64,000 bases of DNA from Haemophilus sp. HMSC068C11. GTDB taxonomy: Bacteria; Pseudomonadota; Gammaproteobacteria; Enterobacterales; Pasteurellaceae. Positions within the stretch are counted from its first letter, which is position 1, and every line of letters begins with the position of its first letter. A model generated the notes under the pieces. It saw nothing but the letters and a program-made list of their open reading frames with translations. It had not been told where the DNA came from and searched no databases. This document shows, one piece after another, positions 18,682 to 29,900 of this stretch. Location: contig NZ_KV820361.1 in assembly GCF_001815355.1 (NCBI RefSeq), positions 269,048-333,047 on the forward strand, given 5' to 3'. The translations under genes and the position numbers were made by a program.

Positions 18682-19809
18682 ATGAAATTTCGTCAAAATC
18701 TCGCCGTAAAAATTCTTTCTGTGATGGCGGCTGTTTCAGTGCTTGCATCATGTGGTTCAGCACCAAGTAAAGTCTCTTCAAAAAATAATTCTAGCTTGCC
18801 GCGTACTGCGACAGGCGACGATCCTCAAAAATTCGGAGCAAAGTATAGTGGACGTACTTATCAACAAGCTATTTTAAGTCCAGTAGCCTCCGTGGAGAAC
18901 AAAAGTGCGGTCGTTAACCAAGGTGATTTTTTAACGCAGTTGACGAATGTTCGAGATTATTCAAATTCATTAACAAATCGCTTTGCGGCGAATTATGGCA
19001 AAATCACTAACTGGGTGCTTGCAGGAGCAAATGTAAATGAATTAGCACAATACGGCATTAATCCTCAGATTATGAAAGGTTTTGATGGTTATCAAAACGT
19101 GTTGATGACAGGTTATTATTCGCCGGTGATTCATGCACGCCGTACTGCACAAGGTCAATATCAACATCCAATTTATGCGATGCCAAGCTATAAACGTTAT
19201 AGCCGTGCAGAAATTTATAATGGTGCATTGGCAGGACAAGGCTTAGAGCTCGCTTACAGTGATTCAATGATGGATAACTTCCTATTAGGCGTGCAGGGGA
19301 GTGGCTATGTTGATTACGGTGATGGCAATTTAAATTATTTAGCCTATGCTGGCCAAAATGGCTATAAATATCAAGCGGTTGGTCGTTTGTTAGTAGAAGA
19401 TGGTGAAATTCCAAAAGAAAAAATGTCTATTCAAGCGATTCGTGAATGGGGGAAAGCAAACCCATCTCGAGTACGAGAATTGTTAGAACGTAACCCATCT
19501 TATGTTTTCTTTAAAAACGATCCGACAGGTAAAGTGAAAGGTTCTGCTGGTGTACCTTTAGTGCCAATGGCTGCTGTTGCTTCTGATCGCAATGTCATTC
19601 CTTCTGGAACCGTATTATTGGTTGAAGTGCCGGATATTGATAATGATGGTAACTGGATGGGCACACACAAATTACACTTAATGGTGGCGCTTGATGTGGG
19701 TGGTGCAGTTAATGGTCACCACTTTGACTTATACCGTGGTATTGGCGATCAAGCGGGTCATATTGCGGGGTTATCAAAACACTATGGACGCGTTTGGGTA
19801 CTACAATAA
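18682..19809 (+). CDS. mltA: Membrane-bound lytic murein transglycosylase A
   Basis: Outer-membrane lipoprotein that cleaves peptidoglycan glycan strands to 1,6-anhydroMurNAc ends. A lipoprotein signal ends at VLASC (Cys 24). The MltA domain (VLMTGYYSPVIHA near residue 138 onward) and the C-terminal 3D domain carrying the DVGGAVNGHHFDLYRG segment near residue 345, with its catalytic Asp, are both present. A USS (18903-18911) encodes Ser-Ala-Val in the N-terminal linker after the lipid anchor. It is 375 residues. Its stop overlaps the tcdA start. Confidence 0.95.
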   Translation: MKFRQNLAVKILSVMAAVSVLASCGSAPSKVSSKNNSSLPRTATGDDPQKFGAKYSGRTYQQAILSPVASVENKSAVVNQGDFLTQLTNVRDYSNSLTNRFAANYGKITNWVLAGANVNELAQYGINPQIMKGFDGYQNVLMTGYYSPVIHARRTAQGQYQHPIYAMPSYKRYSRAEIYNGALAGQGLELAYSDSMMDNFLLGVQGSGYVDYGDGNLNYLAYAGQNGYKYQAVGRLLVEDGEIPKEKMSIQAIREWGKANPSRVRELLERNPSYVFFKNDPTGKVKGSAGVPLVPMAAVASDRNVIPSGTVLLVEVPDIDNDGNWMGTHKLHLMVALDVGGAVNGHHFDLYRGIGDQAGHIAGLSKHYGRVWVLQ

Positions 19810-20570
19810 TGGCTCGAGTCGATAACTACGAACAACGTTTTGGCGGCATTGGCCGCCTTTACACACCAGAAGGCTTGGCGCGTTTGTGTCAGGCTCATGT
19901 GTGCGTCATAGGTATTGGCGGCGTAGGTTCGTGGGTGGTGGAAGCATTGGCGCGAAGCGGTGTAGGGCAGATCACTATGATTGATATGGATGATATTTGT
20001 GTCACCAATATTAATCGTCAACTTCCTGCATTAAGCGGCAATATTGGCAAGCTTAAAACGGAAGTGATGGCAGAGCGCGTTAAGTTGATTAATCCAGAAT
20101 GTGTGGTGAATATTATCGATGATTTCATTTCACCGGATAATCAAGCCGAATACTTAAATCGTGGCTATGATTATGTGATTGATGCCATTGATAATGTGAA
20201 AACCAAAGCGGCGATGATTGCCTATTGCAAACGTAATAAAATCAAGATTATTACTATTGGTGGCGCAGGTGGTCAGACAGATCCATCCAAAATCCAAATT
20301 GCTGATTTAAGCAAAACGATCCAAGATCCATTATTGGCGAAAGTGCGGTCAGTTTTACGTAAGGATTTTAATTTTACCCAAAATCCACAACGTAAATTTG
20401 CAGTTGATGCGGTGTTTTCAACCCAGCCTCTGATTTTCCCTAAAATGGGCGAGGGCTGTGAAGTATCAGCTACCATGAATTGTGCAAATGGTTTTGGTGC
20501 AGCAACCATGATCACCGCAACCTTTGGATTTTTTGCCGTTTCTAGGGTAATCGATAAGTTATTAAAATAA
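19809..20570 (+). CDS. tcdA: tRNA threonylcarbamoyladenosine dehydratase
   Basis: E1-like ATP-dependent enzyme (CsdL/YgdL) that cyclises t6A37 to ct6A in tRNAs. The nucleotide-binding CVIGIGGVGSWVVEAL is near residues 31-46, MIDMDDICVTNINRQ near 58, and the DAIDNVKTK segment near 118. The start at 19809 (MARVDNYEQRF) overlaps the mltA stop in TAATG, so translation is likely coupled; the upstream ATG at 19794 is within mltA. It is 253 residues; E. coli TcdA is slightly longer. A terminator follows. Confidence 0.93.
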   Translation: MARVDNYEQRFGGIGRLYTPEGLARLCQAHVCVIGIGGVGSWVVEALARSGVGQITMIDMDDICVTNINRQLPALSGNIGKLKTEVMAERVKLINPECVVNIIDDFISPDNQAEYLNRGYDYVIDAIDNVKTKAAMIAYCKRNKIKIITIGGAGGQTDPSKIQIADLSKTIQDPLLAKVRSVLRKDFNFTQNPQRKFAVDAVFSTQPLIFPKMGEGCEVSATMNCANGFGAATMITATFGFFAVSRVIDKLLK

Positions 20571-20577
20571 AGAAATG

Positions 20578-20603
20578 AAGCAACGTGAAAACGTTGCTTT
20601 TTC
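20578..20603 (+). terminator. Terminator of mltA-tcdA
   Basis: GCAACG-TGAAAA-CGTTGC followed by TTTTTC. Confidence 0.85.
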
Positions 20604-20737
20604 TTTATGAATGAAAGTATTTAACAAGATGAAGAAATATCACTTCATTTTTTTAGTTGGAATGTTGCAATTTTATCAAAAAGGCGTAGTCTATGTTGGC
20701 TTTGAGAATAATTCCCAATAAAAGTAAGGAAACAAAC

Positions 20738-21724
20738 ATGAAACAAGTATTAAAAATGAGTGCAATTTCTACCGCACTTTTAACCCTTCCAATGATGGCA
20801 AATGCTGATGTATTGGCCTCCGTGAAACCGCTCGGTTTTATTACATCATCTATTGCAAACGGTGTGACGGATACACAGGTTTTAGTGCCGGCAGGCGCTT
20901 CTCCACATGATTACAGCTTAAAACTTTCAGATGTGCAAAAAGTGAAATCGGCGGATTTAGTGCTTTGGGTTGGTGAAGATATTGATGCTTTCTTAGCAAA
21001 ACCGATTAGCCAAATTGACAGCAAAAAAGTCATCAATATTTCTGATATTCCAGAAATTAAACCGCTTTTAAGCAAAGTCCATCATGAACATTATCATGAA
21101 GGCGATGAACACGAGCACGGACATGATCATAAACATGGGCACGATCATAAGCACGAACATGGTCATGACCATGAGCATCATCACCACGATGTGGATGAAA
21201 ATGGATTAAGCGTGAACTGGCATTTATGGTATTCACCAGCCATCAGCCAAATTGTGGCACAGAAAGTCGCAGATAAATTAACAGAACAACACCCGGATAA
21301 AAAAGAGCTCATCGCGAAAAACTTAGCCGATTTTAACCGCACGTTGACCGAGCAAAGCGATAAGATCAAAGCGCAATTAGCCCCACTCAAAGATAAAGGC
21401 TTCTTTGTATTCCATGATGCTTATAGCTATTTCAACGATGCTTATGGTTTAAATCAAACCGGTTATTTCACCATTAATCCATTAGTGGCACCTGGTGCAA
21501 AAACCATTGCTCACATCAAAGAAGAAATTGAAGAACATCGTGTAAATTGTCTTTTTGCGGAGCCTCAATTCACACCAAAAGTGATTGATACGCTTGCGCA
21601 AAGTACAAAAGTTAATGTTGGTCGTTTAGATCCTATTGGTGATAACGTACAGCTTGGTCCAAATTCCTATGCGAATTTCCTTCAAGCCACCGCTGATAGC
21701 TATGCTCAATGTTTAAGTAAATAA
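20738..21724 (+). CDS. znuA: Zinc ABC transporter periplasmic binding protein
   Basis: Captures zinc in the periplasm for the ZnuBC importer. A Sec signal peptide ([17 protein letters not shown]..., ending near MANA, residue 23) precedes a mature protein with metal-site His residues in GASPHDYSL (near 58), the WHLWYSP region (near 165) and [10 protein letters not shown] (near 225). Between the first two is a long His/Asp/Glu loop (about residues 110-150) with many HxH repeats, typical of ZnuA. The start at 20738 (AAGGAAA site) is preferred over 20693. znuB and znuC are not adjacent. A USS core (20771-20779) encodes part of the signal peptide. Confidence 0.95.
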   Translation: MKQVLKMSAISTALLTLPMMANADVLASVKPLGFITSSIANGVTDTQVLVPAGASPHDYSLKLSDVQKVKSADLVLWVGEDIDAFLAKPISQIDSKKVINISDIPEIKPLLSKVHHEHYHEGDEHEHGHDHKHGHDHKHEHGHDHEHHHHDVDENGLSVNWHLWYSPAISQIVAQKVADKLTEQHPDKKELIAKNLADFNRTLTEQSDKIKAQLAPLKDKGFFVFHDAYSYFNDAYGLNQTGYFTINPLVAPGAKTIAHIKEEIEEHRVNCLFAEPQFTPKVIDTLAQSTKVNVGRLDPIGDNVQLGPNSYANFLQATADSYAQCLSK

Positions 21725-21742
21725 TCAAAAATCTCCCCCTCG

Positions 21743-21765
21743 CCCCCTCTTTACAAAAGAGGGGG
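21743..21765. repeat. GC-rich palindrome between znuA and rlmL
   Basis: CCCCCTCTTT and AAAGAGGGGG arms around a three-base centre, preceded by a further CCCCCTCG. It can fold into a hairpin after znuA but lacks a T-run, so it is not a standard terminator. It looks like a dispersed intergenic repeat. Confidence 0.6.
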
Positions 21766-21792
21766 AATATTCTTGAAATATCCCCAAATTTA

Positions 21793-21801
21793 ACCGCACT
21801 T
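21793..21801. repeat. DNA uptake signal sequence, single
   Basis: Perfect ACCGCACTT core in the rlmL upstream region. Confidence 0.9.
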
Positions 21802-21843
21802 TCGTGCTATAATCCGCCCAATTTTTCCCTATCGAGAAAACGC

Positions 21844-23979
21844 ATGAAACAATTATTTGCCACAACTGCCCGTGGTTTTGAAGAACTCTTAAAAGTCGAA
21901 CTGACAGAGCTTGGTGCAACGGAATGTAAAATTGCACAAGGCGGCGTACATTTTCAGGCTGATGATGAAACACTTTATCGCAGCTTATTATGGTCACGTT
22001 TAGCTTCACGTATTTTGTTACCTATTGTAAATGGCAAGATATATAGTGATTTAGACTTGTATTCAATTGTGACAGGGCTGGATTGGTTAAGTTATTTTGA
22101 TGAGAAATCCACATTTTTTGTCGATTTTAACGGGACAAACCAAGAAATTCGTCACACTCAATTTGGTGCGATGCGTGTGAAAGATGCCATTGTGGATTAT
22201 TTTGAACGTCAAGGGAAAGCGCGTCCAAATGTGGATAAAGACTATCCAGATGTGCGAATTCATGTTTATTTGAATAAAGAAGAGCTCGTCGTTTCACTCG
22301 ATTTAAGTGGAGAAGCATTACATTTACGTGGTTATCGTGAAGATACAGGGCAAGCGCCTTTACGTGAAACCTTAGCCTCTGCGATAGTGCTGCGTTCAGG
22401 TTGGAAAAAAGGGACGCCTTTAGTGGATCCAATGTGCGGTTCAGGTACCTTGTTAATCGAAGCGGCACAGATGGAAGCACAAATTGCACCGCAATTACAT
22501 CGTTTACATTGGGGCTTTGATTGCTGGAAAGGGCATAATCAAGATGCTTGGGATAAGGTGAAAGCAGAAGCGGTACAGCAAGCGGAAACTTATTTTAATC
22601 AAAATCCTAAACCGCATTTTTATGGCTTCGATCTCGATCATCGCGTACTGAAAAAAGCACAAAAAAATGCACAAAATGCAGGTGTGGCACATTTAATCCA
22701 GTGGAAACAAGGTGATGTCGCCGCATTAAAAAATCCAAGTCCAGATGAAGTGGGAACAGTGATTTGTAACCCGCCTTACGGTGAACGTCTAGGCACAACT
22801 CCTGCTTTGATTGCTTTATATTCAGTCTTTGGACAACGCCTTAAAAATGAATTTGGAGGTTGGAATGCGTCAATTTTCAGTAGTGAATCTACGTTGCTTG
22901 ATTGCTTGCGTATGCGTTCACATCGTCAATTTAAAGCGAAAAATGGTCCGTTAGATTGTGTTCAAAAGAATTATCAAATTTCAGAACGCAAAGAAAGTGC
23001 GGTTGAAAATCCTCTTGAATTTGACCGCACTTCAACGGTAGCGGTGGATTTTGCGAATCGCTTACAGAAAAATATCAAGAAAATTGAAAAATGGGCGAAA
23101 CAGCAAGGCCTTGATGCGTATCGTTTATATGATGCTGATTTACCGGAATATAACGTAGCGGTGGATCGTTATGGCGATCATATTGTGGTGCAAGAGTATG
23201 CCGCACCGAAAAATATTGATGAAAATAAAGCCCGTCAACGTTTATTGGATGCAGTGACTGCAACCTTGCAAGTCACTGGTATTGAAACCAATAAACTGAT
23301 TTTGAAGGTCCGTCAAAAACAAAAAGGCACCAATCAATATGAAAAATTGGCCAATAAAGGCGAATATTTCTATGTAAATGAATACGGCGCACAGCTTTGG
23401 GTGAATTTAACGGATTATTTAGATACAGGGTTATTCTTAGATCATCGCTTAACCCGTAAAATGGTTGGTGAAATGGCAAAAGGCAAAGATTTCCTCAACC
23501 TTTTTGCTTATACCGGTTCAGCTACGGTGCATGCTGCATTAGGTGGGGCAAAATCAACGACGACCGTGGATATGTCTAACACCTATTTAAACTGGGCAGA
23601 GCAAAACCTGATTTTAAATGATATTGAAGGCAAGCAGCACAAGCTCATTCAGGCAGATTGTTTGCAGTGGTTAGAGAAATGTGATCGCCAGTTTGATTTG
23701 ATTTTCGTGGATCCGCCAACATTCTCGAATTCTAAACGTATGGAAGACAGTTGGGATGTTCAACGTGACCACATCAAATTAATGCGTAATCTCAAACGTA
23801 TTTTACGCCCTAACGGCACCATCGTGTTCTCGAACAATAAACGAGGTTTTAAAATGGATTTTGAGGCGTTAGATGAATTGGGATTAAGTGCGGTCGAAAT
23901 TTCAGCGAAAACCTTACCACTTGATTTTGAGCGTAATAAACAAATCCACAATTGCTGGATTGTAACAATGAAAGCCTAA
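21844..23979 (+). CDS. rlmL: 23S rRNA m2G2445 / m7G2069 methyltransferase, fused
   Basis: Bifunctional rRNA methyltransferase RlmKL. The N-terminal half has a THUMP domain (about 45-160) and an N2-guanine methyltransferase domain with [14 protein letters not shown] (near 198) and [12 protein letters not shown] (near 305). The C-terminal half (from about 395) has a PUA-like start and an m7G methyltransferase domain with [15 protein letters not shown] (near 551) and [10 protein letters not shown] (near 622). The 711 residues match the fused form of gamma-proteobacteria. An inverted pair of USS cores (22995-23003, 23024-23032) lies exactly at the join of the halves, encoding the linker. Confidence 0.96.
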   Translation: MKQLFATTARGFEELLKVELTELGATECKIAQGGVHFQADDETLYRSLLWSRLASRILLPIVNGKIYSDLDLYSIVTGLDWLSYFDEKSTFFVDFNGTNQEIRHTQFGAMRVKDAIVDYFERQGKARPNVDKDYPDVRIHVYLNKEELVVSLDLSGEALHLRGYREDTGQAPLRETLASAIVLRSGWKKGTPLVDPMCGSGTLLIEAAQMEAQIAPQLHRLHWGFDCWKGHNQDAWDKVKAEAVQQAETYFNQNPKPHFYGFDLDHRVLKKAQKNAQNAGVAHLIQWKQGDVAALKNPSPDEVGTVICNPPYGERLGTTPALIALYSVFGQRLKNEFGGWNASIFSSESTLLDCLRMRSHRQFKAKNGPLDCVQKNYQISERKESAVENPLEFDRTSTVAVDFANRLQKNIKKIEKWAKQQGLDAYRLYDADLPEYNVAVDRYGDHIVVQEYAAPKNIDENKARQRLLDAVTATLQVTGIETNKLILKVRQKQKGTNQYEKLANKGEYFYVNEYGAQLWVNLTDYLDTGLFLDHRLTRKMVGEMAKGKDFLNLFAYTGSATVHAALGGAKSTTTVDMSNTYLNWAEQNLILNDIEGKQHKLIQADCLQWLEKCDRQFDLIFVDPPTFSNSKRMEDSWDVQRDHIKLMRNLKRILRPNGTIVFSNNKRGFKMDFEALDELGLSAVEISAKTLPLDFERNKQIHNCWIVTMKA

Positions 23980-23980
23980 C

Positions 23981-24013
23981 AAAAAGCCCGATAATGATTT
24001 ATCGGGCTTTTTT
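23981..24013. terminator. Bidirectional terminator between rlmL and the antiporter gene
   Basis: AAAAAGCCCGATAA / TTATCGGGCTTTTT between convergent genes. Confidence 0.9.
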
Positions 24014-24014
24014 A

Positions 24015-25919
24015 TTATTCGACTTCTTTTTGTTTTTCGGCTTCAGAATCATCATGAAGAAGGGTTTCAACCGCTGCTTCGTCATTGGTGTCATCTTCTT
24101 TTTCTAAAATCTCAGCCGTTTCTTCGTTTAGTGCTTCAGCATCAGAATGTGGTTTAATGAAAGGTTTAGGCATCCAATATTTTCGGATGATGTCCGTAGA
24201 AAAACCATGCAAAACTTCTTCATTCAATCGTTCTTGATCTAAGTAACGAACTTCTGCAATCACTTCATCCGCTTCAATTTTATTGATACCTAATTGCATT
24301 AATGTTGCATGGCTGAGCGTAAGTGCAGACTCAAAGGTTTCACGTACAATAAAGTCTACGTCTCGTTTAATCAGGCTTACTGTTGTTTTACGGTCATAAG
24401 TTCGCGCCAAAATAGGGAGTTTCGGATAAGCATCTTTCAAGTTCTGAACAATGCTTTCAATACGATCTGTATCGTTAATCCCGATGACGACACATTTCGC
24501 TTTTTCGATACCGGCAGCACGTAACACATCAAGACGAATACCATCACCGTAATAAACTTTAAAACCAAATTTGGCTGCCGCACGGATGTTTTCGATGTTA
24601 CGGTCAATCACCGATACGTTAATGCCACGAACAAGAAGCGATTGACAGACGATTTGACTGAAACGACCAAAACCAATCACGAGTACGCTATCTTCTAAAT
24701 CCACAATTGGATCAAGATCGCTAGTATCTACTTTTTCCTCTTGATTTGTTGATTTACGTTGGTTGATTTTACGCATCAATAAACCAATCAATGGGGAGAA
24801 TAGCATCGAAATAATGACAGCTGCAGTAAAAGTTGCATTTTGATCTTTTGTCATTACACCAGCCGTAGTCGCGGCAGAGAAGAGTACGAATGCAAATTCA
24901 CCACCGTGCGCCATAATGGTCATTCGTCCAGCGGATTCTTTTCGATCAAGTTTCGTAATACGTGCAACAGTGTAAACGGCTAAGGCTTTGCCGATGATAT
25001 AAAGGCACACGATACCTAATAACCAAAGTGCATTGTCGAACACCAAGGTTAAATCAAGTGACATCCCTACGCCCATAAAGAAAAGACCGAGCAATAGACC
25101 ACGGAACGGTTCAATATCCGCTTCGAGTTGGTGACGGAATGCCGATTCTGAAAGCATCACACCGGCGACGAATGCGCCCATCGCCATTGAAAGTCCGCTC
25201 GCTTCCATGGCTAAGGCGGCGCCTAATACCACAAGCAAGGCGGCAGCTGTCATCATTTCACGAATGTGAGCTTTTGAAATTAAGCGGAAAATAGGGTTCA
25301 TTAACCATTTACCCGCAACCACTAAACCCACAACAGCACCGAGTGCAATAGCAATGGATGTCCAGTTGGTTTGATGTTCAATATGTTTGGTTTCAGGCGT
25401 TAAAAAGGCAATAGAAGCCAATAATGGCACAATGGATAAATCTTCAAAAATTAAGGTTGAAATCACCCGTTGGCCTTTTGGTGTATTCGTAATGCCGCGT
25501 TCTTCTAATACCTGCATTACGATAGCAGTAGAGGAGAGCGTAAAGCCCATACCTGCAATAAACGCGACTTCTTTAGGAAGATGTAAAATATAGATACCGG
25601 CAAAGGTAAGCAGAACACCACATAGCCCGACTTGTAGAAAACCTCGCCCAAAGATTGCTTTTCTCATTGCCCATAAGCGTTCTGGATGCATTTCCAAACC
25701 GATAATGAATAAGAACATCACCACGCCCAGTTCCGCCATATGGAGAACTGATTCCGCATCTTCTATCATGCCAAATACCGAAGGACCAATTAAACAGCCT
25801 GCCACTAAATAACCTAATACGCTACCTAAGCCAATACGCTTAAAAAGCGGCACGATGGTTACGCTGGTGGCGAGTAGAACAACAGTTTTAATCAATTCAG
25901 GGCTGACGACATTCGACAT
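24015..25919 (-). CDS. CPA2 cation:proton antiporter, KefB/KefC type
   Basis: Inner-membrane antiporter of the Kef family: about 12 membrane segments (residues 1-380) with GSVLGYLVAGCLIGPSVFG near 31 and SSTAIVMQVLEERG near 130, followed by a cytosolic RCK/TrkA-N nucleotide-binding domain starting VLVIGFGRFSQIVCQ near 415. Kef systems export potassium in exchange for protons and are gated by glutathione adducts. No KefF/KefG ancillary gene is adjacent. The last ~45 residues are strongly acidic. It is 634 residues. KefB versus KefC, or a YbaL-like member, cannot be settled by eye, so no symbol is given. Confidence 0.85.
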   Translation of the reverse strand: MSNVVSPELIKTVVLLATSVTIVPLFKRIGLGSVLGYLVAGCLIGPSVFGMIEDAESVLHMAELGVVMFLFIIGLEMHPERLWAMRKAIFGRGFLQVGLCGVLLTFAGIYILHLPKEVAFIAGMGFTLSSTAIVMQVLEERGITNTPKGQRVISTLIFEDLSIVPLLASIAFLTPETKHIEHQTNWTSIAIALGAVVGLVVAGKWLMNPIFRLISKAHIREMMTAAALLVVLGAALAMEASGLSMAMGAFVAGVMLSESAFRHQLEADIEPFRGLLLGLFFMGVGMSLDLTLVFDNALWLLGIVCLYIIGKALAVYTVARITKLDRKESAGRMTIMAHGGEFAFVLFSAATTAGVMTKDQNATFTAAVIISMLFSPLIGLLMRKINQRKSTNQEEKVDTSDLDPIVDLEDSVLVIGFGRFSQIVCQSLLVRGINVSVIDRNIENIRAAAKFGFKVYYGDGIRLDVLRAAGIEKAKCVVIGINDTDRIESIVQNLKDAYPKLPILARTYDRKTTVSLIKRDVDFIVRETFESALTLSHATLMQLGINKIEADEVIAEVRYLDQERLNEEVLHGFSTDIIRKYWMPKPFIKPHSDAEALNEETAEILEKEDDTNDEAAVETLLHDDSEAEKQKEVE

Positions 25920-26067
25920 AGGGCAAAGGAACCTTAGTAAAAACAGGGAGGATGAGAAGTAAGTTCTTTTGTATTCTAGCTTTTTTTGGGTAAATAAAAA
26001 ACACAGAAAAGCAAGAAATTGGTATAATTTACAAAAACTTTACATGCCAAAAATGGTCATTTTTCTG

Positions 26068-26076
26068 ACCGCACTT
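26068..26076. repeat. DNA uptake signal sequence, single
   Basis: Perfect ACCGCACTT core 10 bases before the yeaL-like start codon, so it overlaps the likely leader of that mRNA. Confidence 0.9.
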
Positions 26077-26086
26077 TAGAGGTATT

Positions 26087-26539
26087 ATGTCATTACAATT
26101 CAATATGGTAGCGTTGTTGTTGGTTTTCTTAATCATTTTAGGTTTAATGAGTCAAAACAGCGCAATCACCATCTCAGCGGCTGTGTTATTAATCATGCAG
26201 CAAACCTTATTATCCAAATACATTCCCATACTTGAGCAATACGGGATAAAAATTGGGATCATCATTTTAACGATTGGTGTGCTTGCGCCGTTAGTCTCGG
26301 GGAAAATCCAACTGCCCGATCTCAGTTCATTTTTAAATTGGAAAATGGGCATCTCTATTTTAATCGGGGCGTTAGTGGCGTGGCTTGCAGGCAAAGGCGT
26401 GCCATTAATGGGAGAACAACCCGTTTTAGTGACTGGATTATTAATTGGTACGATTATTGGTGTGTCTTTCTTAGGTGGGATTCCGGTAGGTCCACTTATC
26501 GCCGCCGGTATTTTAGCGATATTAGTAGGAAAATTTTAG
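26087..26539 (+). CDS. UPF0756 (DUF441) membrane protein, YeaL-like
   Basis: 150-residue protein with about four membrane segments, of the UPF0756/YeaL family. [15 protein letters not shown] near residue 63 and the glycine-rich [23 protein letters not shown] stretch near 115-137 are the conserved parts. Function unknown. Its stop is immediately followed by the next ATG (26540), so it is co-translated with the DUF423 gene. Confidence 0.85.
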   Translation: MSLQFNMVALLLVFLIILGLMSQNSAITISAAVLLIMQQTLLSKYIPILEQYGIKIGIIILTIGVLAPLVSGKIQLPDLSSFLNWKMGISILIGALVAWLAGKGVPLMGEQPVLVTGLLIGTIIGVSFLGGIPVGPLIAAGILAILVGKF

Positions 26540-26923
26540 ATGAAAAATAAATGGTTATTTATTGCCGCGTTGAGCGGCTTTTTATGTGTGAGTATTGGTG
26601 CTTTTGCCGCTCATGGATTAAGCAAAGTTTTAGAACCTAAAGAATTGGCGTGGATTGAAACCGGTGTGAAATATCAAATATTCCACACTATCGCCATTTT
26701 ATCGATTGGCATTTTGCAATTGTGCCGTGAGTCATTGGTTACCAACAAAATGGCTAATGTTGCTGCAGGGAGTTGGACGTACGGAATCCTTCTTTTTAGC
26801 GGCAGTCTTTATGCACTTGCCCTTGGGGCAGGCAAATTCCTTGTTTGGGTAACACCAATTGGCGGAACGTTATTTTTAATTGGTTGGCTTTGCTTGGCTT
26901 ACGGTGGTTTTAAAAGTAAATAG
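26540..26923 (+). CDS. DUF423 membrane protein, YgdD-like
   Basis: 127-residue protein with four membrane segments. The GFLCVSIGAFAAHGLSK (13-29) and TGVKYQIFHTIAIL (near 42) segments are hallmarks of DUF423/YgdD. Function unknown. Start is one base after the previous stop and stop is two bases before hrpA, so the three genes form one transcript with minimal gaps. Confidence 0.87.
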   Translation: MKNKWLFIAALSGFLCVSIGAFAAHGLSKVLEPKELAWIETGVKYQIFHTIAILSIGILQLCRESLVTNKMANVAAGSWTYGILLFSGSLYALALGAGKFLVWVTPIGGTLFLIGWLCLAYGGFKSK

Positions 26924-26925
26924 AT

Positions 26926-29900
26926 ATGAAGAATAAATCAGTCAGACGTGAATTAAACCCGATACAACAATCTCTCTTTTCGAAACTCAAGGATATCATG
27001 CTGGTGGATCAACGTCGTTTATCTGCCCGCATTCATGGTATTGGAAAAATTAAAAGCCAAGAAGCTCAACAAGCTGTGGCTGCTGAAATTCAGCTTCAGA
27101 TTGAACAGGCCCAATTACGTGTAGAAAATCGTAAAAGTGCGGTCAAAAATCCGATTGTTTTTCCAGAGAGTTTACCGGTTAGCCAACGTAAAGCAGAAAT
27201 TCAAAAACTGCTTTCTGAACATCAGGTCATTGTAGTGGCAGGGGAAACCGGTTCAGGTAAAACCACCCAATTGCCAAAAATGTGTTTGGAATTAGGTTTC
27301 GGCAATTTGGGCATGATTGGTCATACTCAACCTCGCCGTATTGCTGCACGCTCTGTGGCGGCGCGTATTGCGGAAGAACTGGAAACAGAACTTGGCGGTT
27401 TAGTTGGTTATAAGGTTCGTTTTAACGATCAAATCAGTGATGATACACAAATCAAATTGATGACTGACGGGATCCTGTTAGCAGAAATTCAAAACGATCG
27501 TTTTCTCAATCAATATTCTTGTTTGATTATCGATGAAGCCCACGAACGAAGCCTGAACAATGATTTTATTCTTGGTTATCTAAAACAGCTTTTACCACGT
27601 CGTCGTGATTTGAAACTTATCATCACTTCCGCGACCATTGATGTGGAACGTTTTTCCAAACATTTCAACAATGCCCCGATTATCGAAGTCTCAGGCAGAA
27701 CCTATCCTGTTGAAGTGCGTTATCGTCCCGTAGTAGAAGAAGACGAACAAGATCAGCTACAAGGCATTCTTAATGCGGTGGATGAACTGCAAGCGGAAGG
27801 TCGGGGCGATATTTTGATCTTTATGAACGGTGAGCGAGAAATTCGTGATACCGCCGAAGCTTTACAAAAACAAAATCTAAAACACACGGAAATTCTACCG
27901 CTCTTTGCACGCTTGTCTGCACAAGAACAGAATAAAATTTTCCATCCGAGCGGATTAAATCGCATTGTATTAGCGACCAACGTCGCAGAAACCTCATTGA
28001 CCGTGCCGGGCATTAAATATGTGATTGACCCAGGTACAGCACGCATTTCCCGTTATAGCTATCGCACCAAAGTGCAACGTTTACCGATTGAACCCATTTC
28101 ACAGGCTTCTGCGAATCAGCGTAAAGGTCGTTGTGGTCGTGTAAGTGAAGGGATTTGTATTCGTTTATATTCGGAAGAGGATTTTAATTCTCGTCCAGAG
28201 TTTACCGATCCTGAAATTCTGCGCACCAATTTAGCCTCCGTTATTTTGCAAATGACAGCATTGGGTTTGGATGATATTGAAGCCTTCCCATTTGTGGATG
28301 CCCCAGATAAACGCCATATTCAAGATGGTATAAAACTGTTGGAAGAATTAGGTGCTTTTGAAATGGTTCGCACCAAAGCGGGCGAGAAACGTCAATTAAC
28401 CGCAGTAGGTCGTCAATTAGCTCAACTCCCTGTAGATCCTCGTTTAGCGAAGATGTTGCTGACCGCTGTCTCACAAGGTGCGTTGCATGAAGTGATGATT
28501 ATTGTTGCCGCGTTATCCATTCAAGATCCTCGCGAGCGTCCACAAGAAAAACAGCAAGCTTCCGATGAAAAACATCGTCGTTTTGCCGATAAAAAATCGG
28601 ATTTCTTGGCTTTCCTCAATCTTTGGCGTTATCTACAAGAACAACAAAAAGAATTAAGTAAAAACCAATTCCGTCGTCAATGCCAAAAGGATTTCTTAAA
28701 TTATTTACGCATTCGCGAATGGCAGGATATTTATCATCAAATTCGTTTAACCGTGCGTGAAATGGGCTTGCCGATTAATTCTGAAAAAGCAGAATATCAG
28801 CAAATTCATACCGCACTTTTAAGCGGCTTGCTTTCTCATATTGGTTTAAAAGAAGCAGAGAAACAACAATATCTTGGCGCACGTAATGCTCATTTTGCGA
28901 TTTTCCCCAATTCTGTGCTTTTCAAAAAACAACCGAAATGGGTGATGGCGGCAGAGTTAGTGGAAACCTCCAAACTTTGGGGGCGTATGGTGGCGGAAAT
29001 CGAGCCAGAATGGATCGAACCACTTGCCGAGCATTTAATTAAAAAATCCTATTCCGAACCGCGTTGGTCGAAATCCCGTGGCGCCGTGATTGCCGATGAA
29101 AAAGTCACGCTTTACGGTGTGCCGATTGTAGCTGCACGACCAGTGAATTACGGTGCTATTGATCCGGCGGTAAGCCGTGAGATCTTTATTCAATCTGCCT
29201 TAGTGGAAGGGGATTGGAATACCAAACATAAATTCTTCAAAGAAAATCAACGACTCGTTCGAGAAGTAGAAGAGTTGGAACACAAAAGCCGCCGTCGCGA
29301 TATTTTGGTGGATGACCGCACGCTTTTTGAATTTTATGATCAGCGTATTGGTACGGAAGTGGTCTCTCAAAAACATTTTGATACCTGGTGGAAAAAGGCG
29401 CAGCAAAAAGATCCCGAATTACTTAATTTTGAACGCTCATTTTTGATTAATGATGATGCGGAACAAGTGAGTAAGCTAGATTTCCCGAATTTCTGGCATC
29501 AAGGCAATTTGAAACTCAAATTAACTTATCAATTTGAACCGGGTACCGATGCGGACGGCGTGACCGTGCATATTCCGTTGCCATTGCTCAACCAAGTGGA
29601 AATGACAGGCTTTGACTGGCAAATTCCAGGCTTGCGTGAAGAATTGGTGATTGCGTTGATTAAATCGTTGCCGAAATCTTATCGCCGTAACTTCGTGCCT
29701 GCACCTAATTATGCCCAAGCCTTTTTAAGCAGAGCTGTGCCATTGGAAAAACCGTTATTAGATACGCTAATTTATGAATTACGTCGTATGACGGGCGTTA
29801 CCGTAGAAGCGGAACATTGGAATTGGGAACAAATTCCAAGCCATTTGAAAATGACTTTCCGTGTGGTGGATGAAGACGGCAAGAAAATTGCTGAATCCAT

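Noticed and set aside
20604-20737. Zur operator upstream of znuA
   Set aside because: Expected from biology, but I found no convincing dyad; only a weak GAATGTTGCAATTTTATC-like match.
21725-22009. 94-codon open frame on the minus strand over the znuA-rlmL gap
   Set aside because: It covers the GC-rich palindrome and the rlmL start; no ribosome site and no family likeness.
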